Position numbers and translations under genes: made by a program
NCBI GenBank assembly: GCA_950097015.1
Contig: CATNEN010000007.1
Span: 11,719,001-11,783,000, forward strand
Direction of reading: 5' to 3'
DNA length: 64,000 bases
From: Macrostomum hystrix
Taxonomy: Eukaryota; Platyhelminthes; Macrostomidae
In this document: positions 62,440 through 64,000 of the stretch, in pieces
Layout of the letters: each line of letters opens with the position of its first letter
Position numbering within the stretch: position 1 is the first letter of the stretch
The notes under the pieces: generated by a model
Databases searched by the model: none
The model's input: the letters and a program-made list of their open reading frames with translations, nothing else
What the model was told of the DNA's origin: nothing

Positions 62440-63660
62440 ACTCGAAAGCGGGATTTAATTGCGATTAGTGATTTCTTATAGTAAAAAGTTAGTACTTCGG
62501 ACTGTAAAAGTTATAGAAAGGAAACATCAGGTTTGTAGGCTATATTTAATGCAAATTTCGGAGTTATGTGGCTTCTGGTGTGTCATAAGTAATGTCACTG
62601 AGGGAAAAATAGACCAACTGGCAATCCCAGATGAGCAAAGCTCTTTCAATCAACAACACCAATGTCCCCCAATATCAATCACCCTCTGGCAGTGCTCGTA
62701 CAGCTTCTTGAACCTCAGCCTGCAGGTGTTTTTCCTTCAACTGCCGGAACCAGTGTAACGCTGCTTATTTGACCTCGACATGGTTTGCGAAACTTCTCTT
62801 GGAAAAGTCTGCCTTCAGTCACTTGTATAGAAACCGGTCGCACAAGCTAAAGTCTGGGCTGCAGGGACTCTGCCAGAGTAGATTCACTCGCCGTCCAGAA
62901 AATCCGAAACAACAGGTGTGCGGTCGTGCGTTATCCATCTGGCGCAGCACATCGTTCAGGTGAATCGGGTTTGACCGGAGCGAGTGCCAGAGGCCTCCAG
63001 TGTGCCGGGAAAAAGTAGATGAAATTACGGGCCATCGCCCTTAGTGTTTGGTAGAGTTGAACATATTGAGACTCGTTTGTTTGGCGTGAAGGCCACCAGT
63101 AGCATTGTCTAGTGATCTTCTTGTCTGAGATGGAGCTCCTGGTCACGGTCGGCCTGGAGTCCACAGCTTCCAGCCAGAAGCGATTGTCTGCCTTGCTGCT
63201 CTTGGCATCCAAGTGGAGCCAGGTCTGATCCTCAACAAAGAAATTATGATGTCGTCCAAGCCCCGGCTGCTGAATACCTTGCGTATCTGCTTGGCGCATT
63301 TGACATGGGCCTGACGTTGGTCTGCAGTGAGTTCTTGGGGCACCCAGACCAAGCAGACATTTCGCAGATGGAGATTCTCCGTGGTCGCTGGTGACATCGA
63401 TGTTTTCTGTTTTCCTGGTTGAACATGGTTGGCCAGACCGAATCCAGGATCAGTAAAGTCCTGAAACCACCTGTAAATTGTCCTGGGAGTTGGGAAGTTG
63501 TCTGGCATTGTATTACGGAGATCTTCCTCTACTTCTGTCGCATATTTTCCAAGCTTAAAGCGAACGAAAGCGTAGAACTGGACGTGCGTCTTGTCGTGAT
63601 TTATGTTGACTTTTGCTCGCCGCATAGACGCGTTTTCACATCGCGTTGCGCTTGCTAAAT
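62440..63660 (-). mobile_element. mariner-like transposon copy in an intron, degraded
   Basis: A minus-strand transposase remnant (listed separately) defines it. Terminal inverted repeats and TA target sites could not be fixed by eye, so the limits are approximate. Confidence 0.6.
62765..63628 (-). pseudogene. mariner-family transposase, frameshifted
   Basis: The N-terminal DNA-binding part has FVRFKLGKYATEVEEDLRN and PRTIYRWFQDF; then VWVPQELTADQRQAHV, the WVPHxLT linker of mariners. In other frames follow FVEDQTWLHLDAKSSKADN (catalytic GDETW position, here EDQTW), a middle segment ending near 62960 and, upstream on the plus strand, DNARPHT followed by DFSLCDRFLY. At least two frameshifts, a changed catalytic region and in-frame stops indicate an inactive copy. 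Confidence 0.8.
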
Positions 63661-64000
63661 CTTATTAAAGAATTCTTGTGACAGATTAGGCGATAGAAAT
63701 CCTACGCGAGTCTCCAACGCACTGGTATTGCTTCACAGTGATCTCTAATAGAGTTACTTCACTCCGTTGCCTCTCGCGCTAGTTTCTACTGTATTCGGCC
63801 ATAGTCTAAATTTCGCCATGGTACTCGTACTTCTTAACTCTGGATTTTTTATTTCTTGCAAAGGGGCAGCGTGACTCGGTGCAAAGAGATTTATAAATAT
63901 ATAGTACTGCCGCCAATAGAATAAACATTCTATACGTTTTGGAAATTATTTACCTTTTCTCTTTTCTATATTTTAATGCTAGGAACTCGTGATACTGCGA
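63661..64000. other. no feature recognised; intron or downstream of the large gene
   Basis: AT-rich sequence with no exon matching the next expected F5/8C half. Confidence 0.4.

Overview
The window is eukaryotic, animal nuclear DNA. It has multi-exon genes with GT-AG introns and clear animal genes: an NPAS4-like bHLH-PAS factor, the CCT theta chaperonin subunit, POC1, an LC8 dynein light chain and a Trm9/ALKBH8-type methyltransferase. It also carries animal transposon families and an unusually heavy load of minisatellites. A free-living flatworm (Macrostomum-like) or another lophotrochozoan would fit. That is inference; nothing here proves the species.

Left part (1-16 kb): compact housekeeping genes separated by tandem arrays. 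In order: 23-bp array (811-1380); 14-bp array (2447-3113); helicase part of a Twinkle-like mtDNA helicase (minus, 3719-4693); 31-bp array (4759-4936); tRNA wobble-uridine methyltransferase (minus, 5319-6383); LC8 exon (plus, 6717-6929); NPAS4-like gene (plus, about 7485-8971, two exons) whose stop codon runs into a 22-bp array; complete CCT8 (minus, 10098-12585, three exons, 547 aa) with a 31-bp array in an intron; 32-bp array (13108-13378); POC1 (minus, 13714-15851, four exons found, first tiny exon not found).

Middle part (16-27 kb): AT-rich and gene-poor, with nested mobile DNA. It holds a 413-bp Mutator-like foldback MITE with a 9-bp target duplication, an 18-bp array, a Helitron remnant with a broken Pif1-type helicase, a hAT-type MITE nested in that Helitron with an 8-bp target duplication, a third foldback element, a TTAA/TA-flanked MITE family (second copy at 32 kb), a LINE fragment, and one of two copies of a tRNA-derived SINE.

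Right part (27.5 kb to beyond 62.3 kb): one very large plus-strand gene for a secreted modular protein. After a signal-peptide exon, the same module series is encoded three times: C-type lectin, an unrecognised module, a short module plus divergent kringle, F5/8-type-C (fucolectin-like), LamG-like, then four more F5/8C/discoidin-like modules. I could place about 57 coding exons, all phase-consistent, giving roughly 3,850 residues with no stop before the window ends. Equivalent exons in the three series have nearly the same lengths and the same intron phases, so the gene grew by internal duplication of blocks of about 10-13 kb. Its introns host a SINE, the MITE, a deleted LTR retrotransposon (5-bp target duplication CAACT), a broken mariner, and large arrays of 49, 63, 43 (about 82 copies, apparently derived from the SINE body) and 45 bp (about 36 copies).

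The large lectin/kringle/F5-8C gene is the most interesting object here. Its domain mix suggests extracellular glycan binding (mucus, adhesion or immune recognition), but no function is shown by the sequence.
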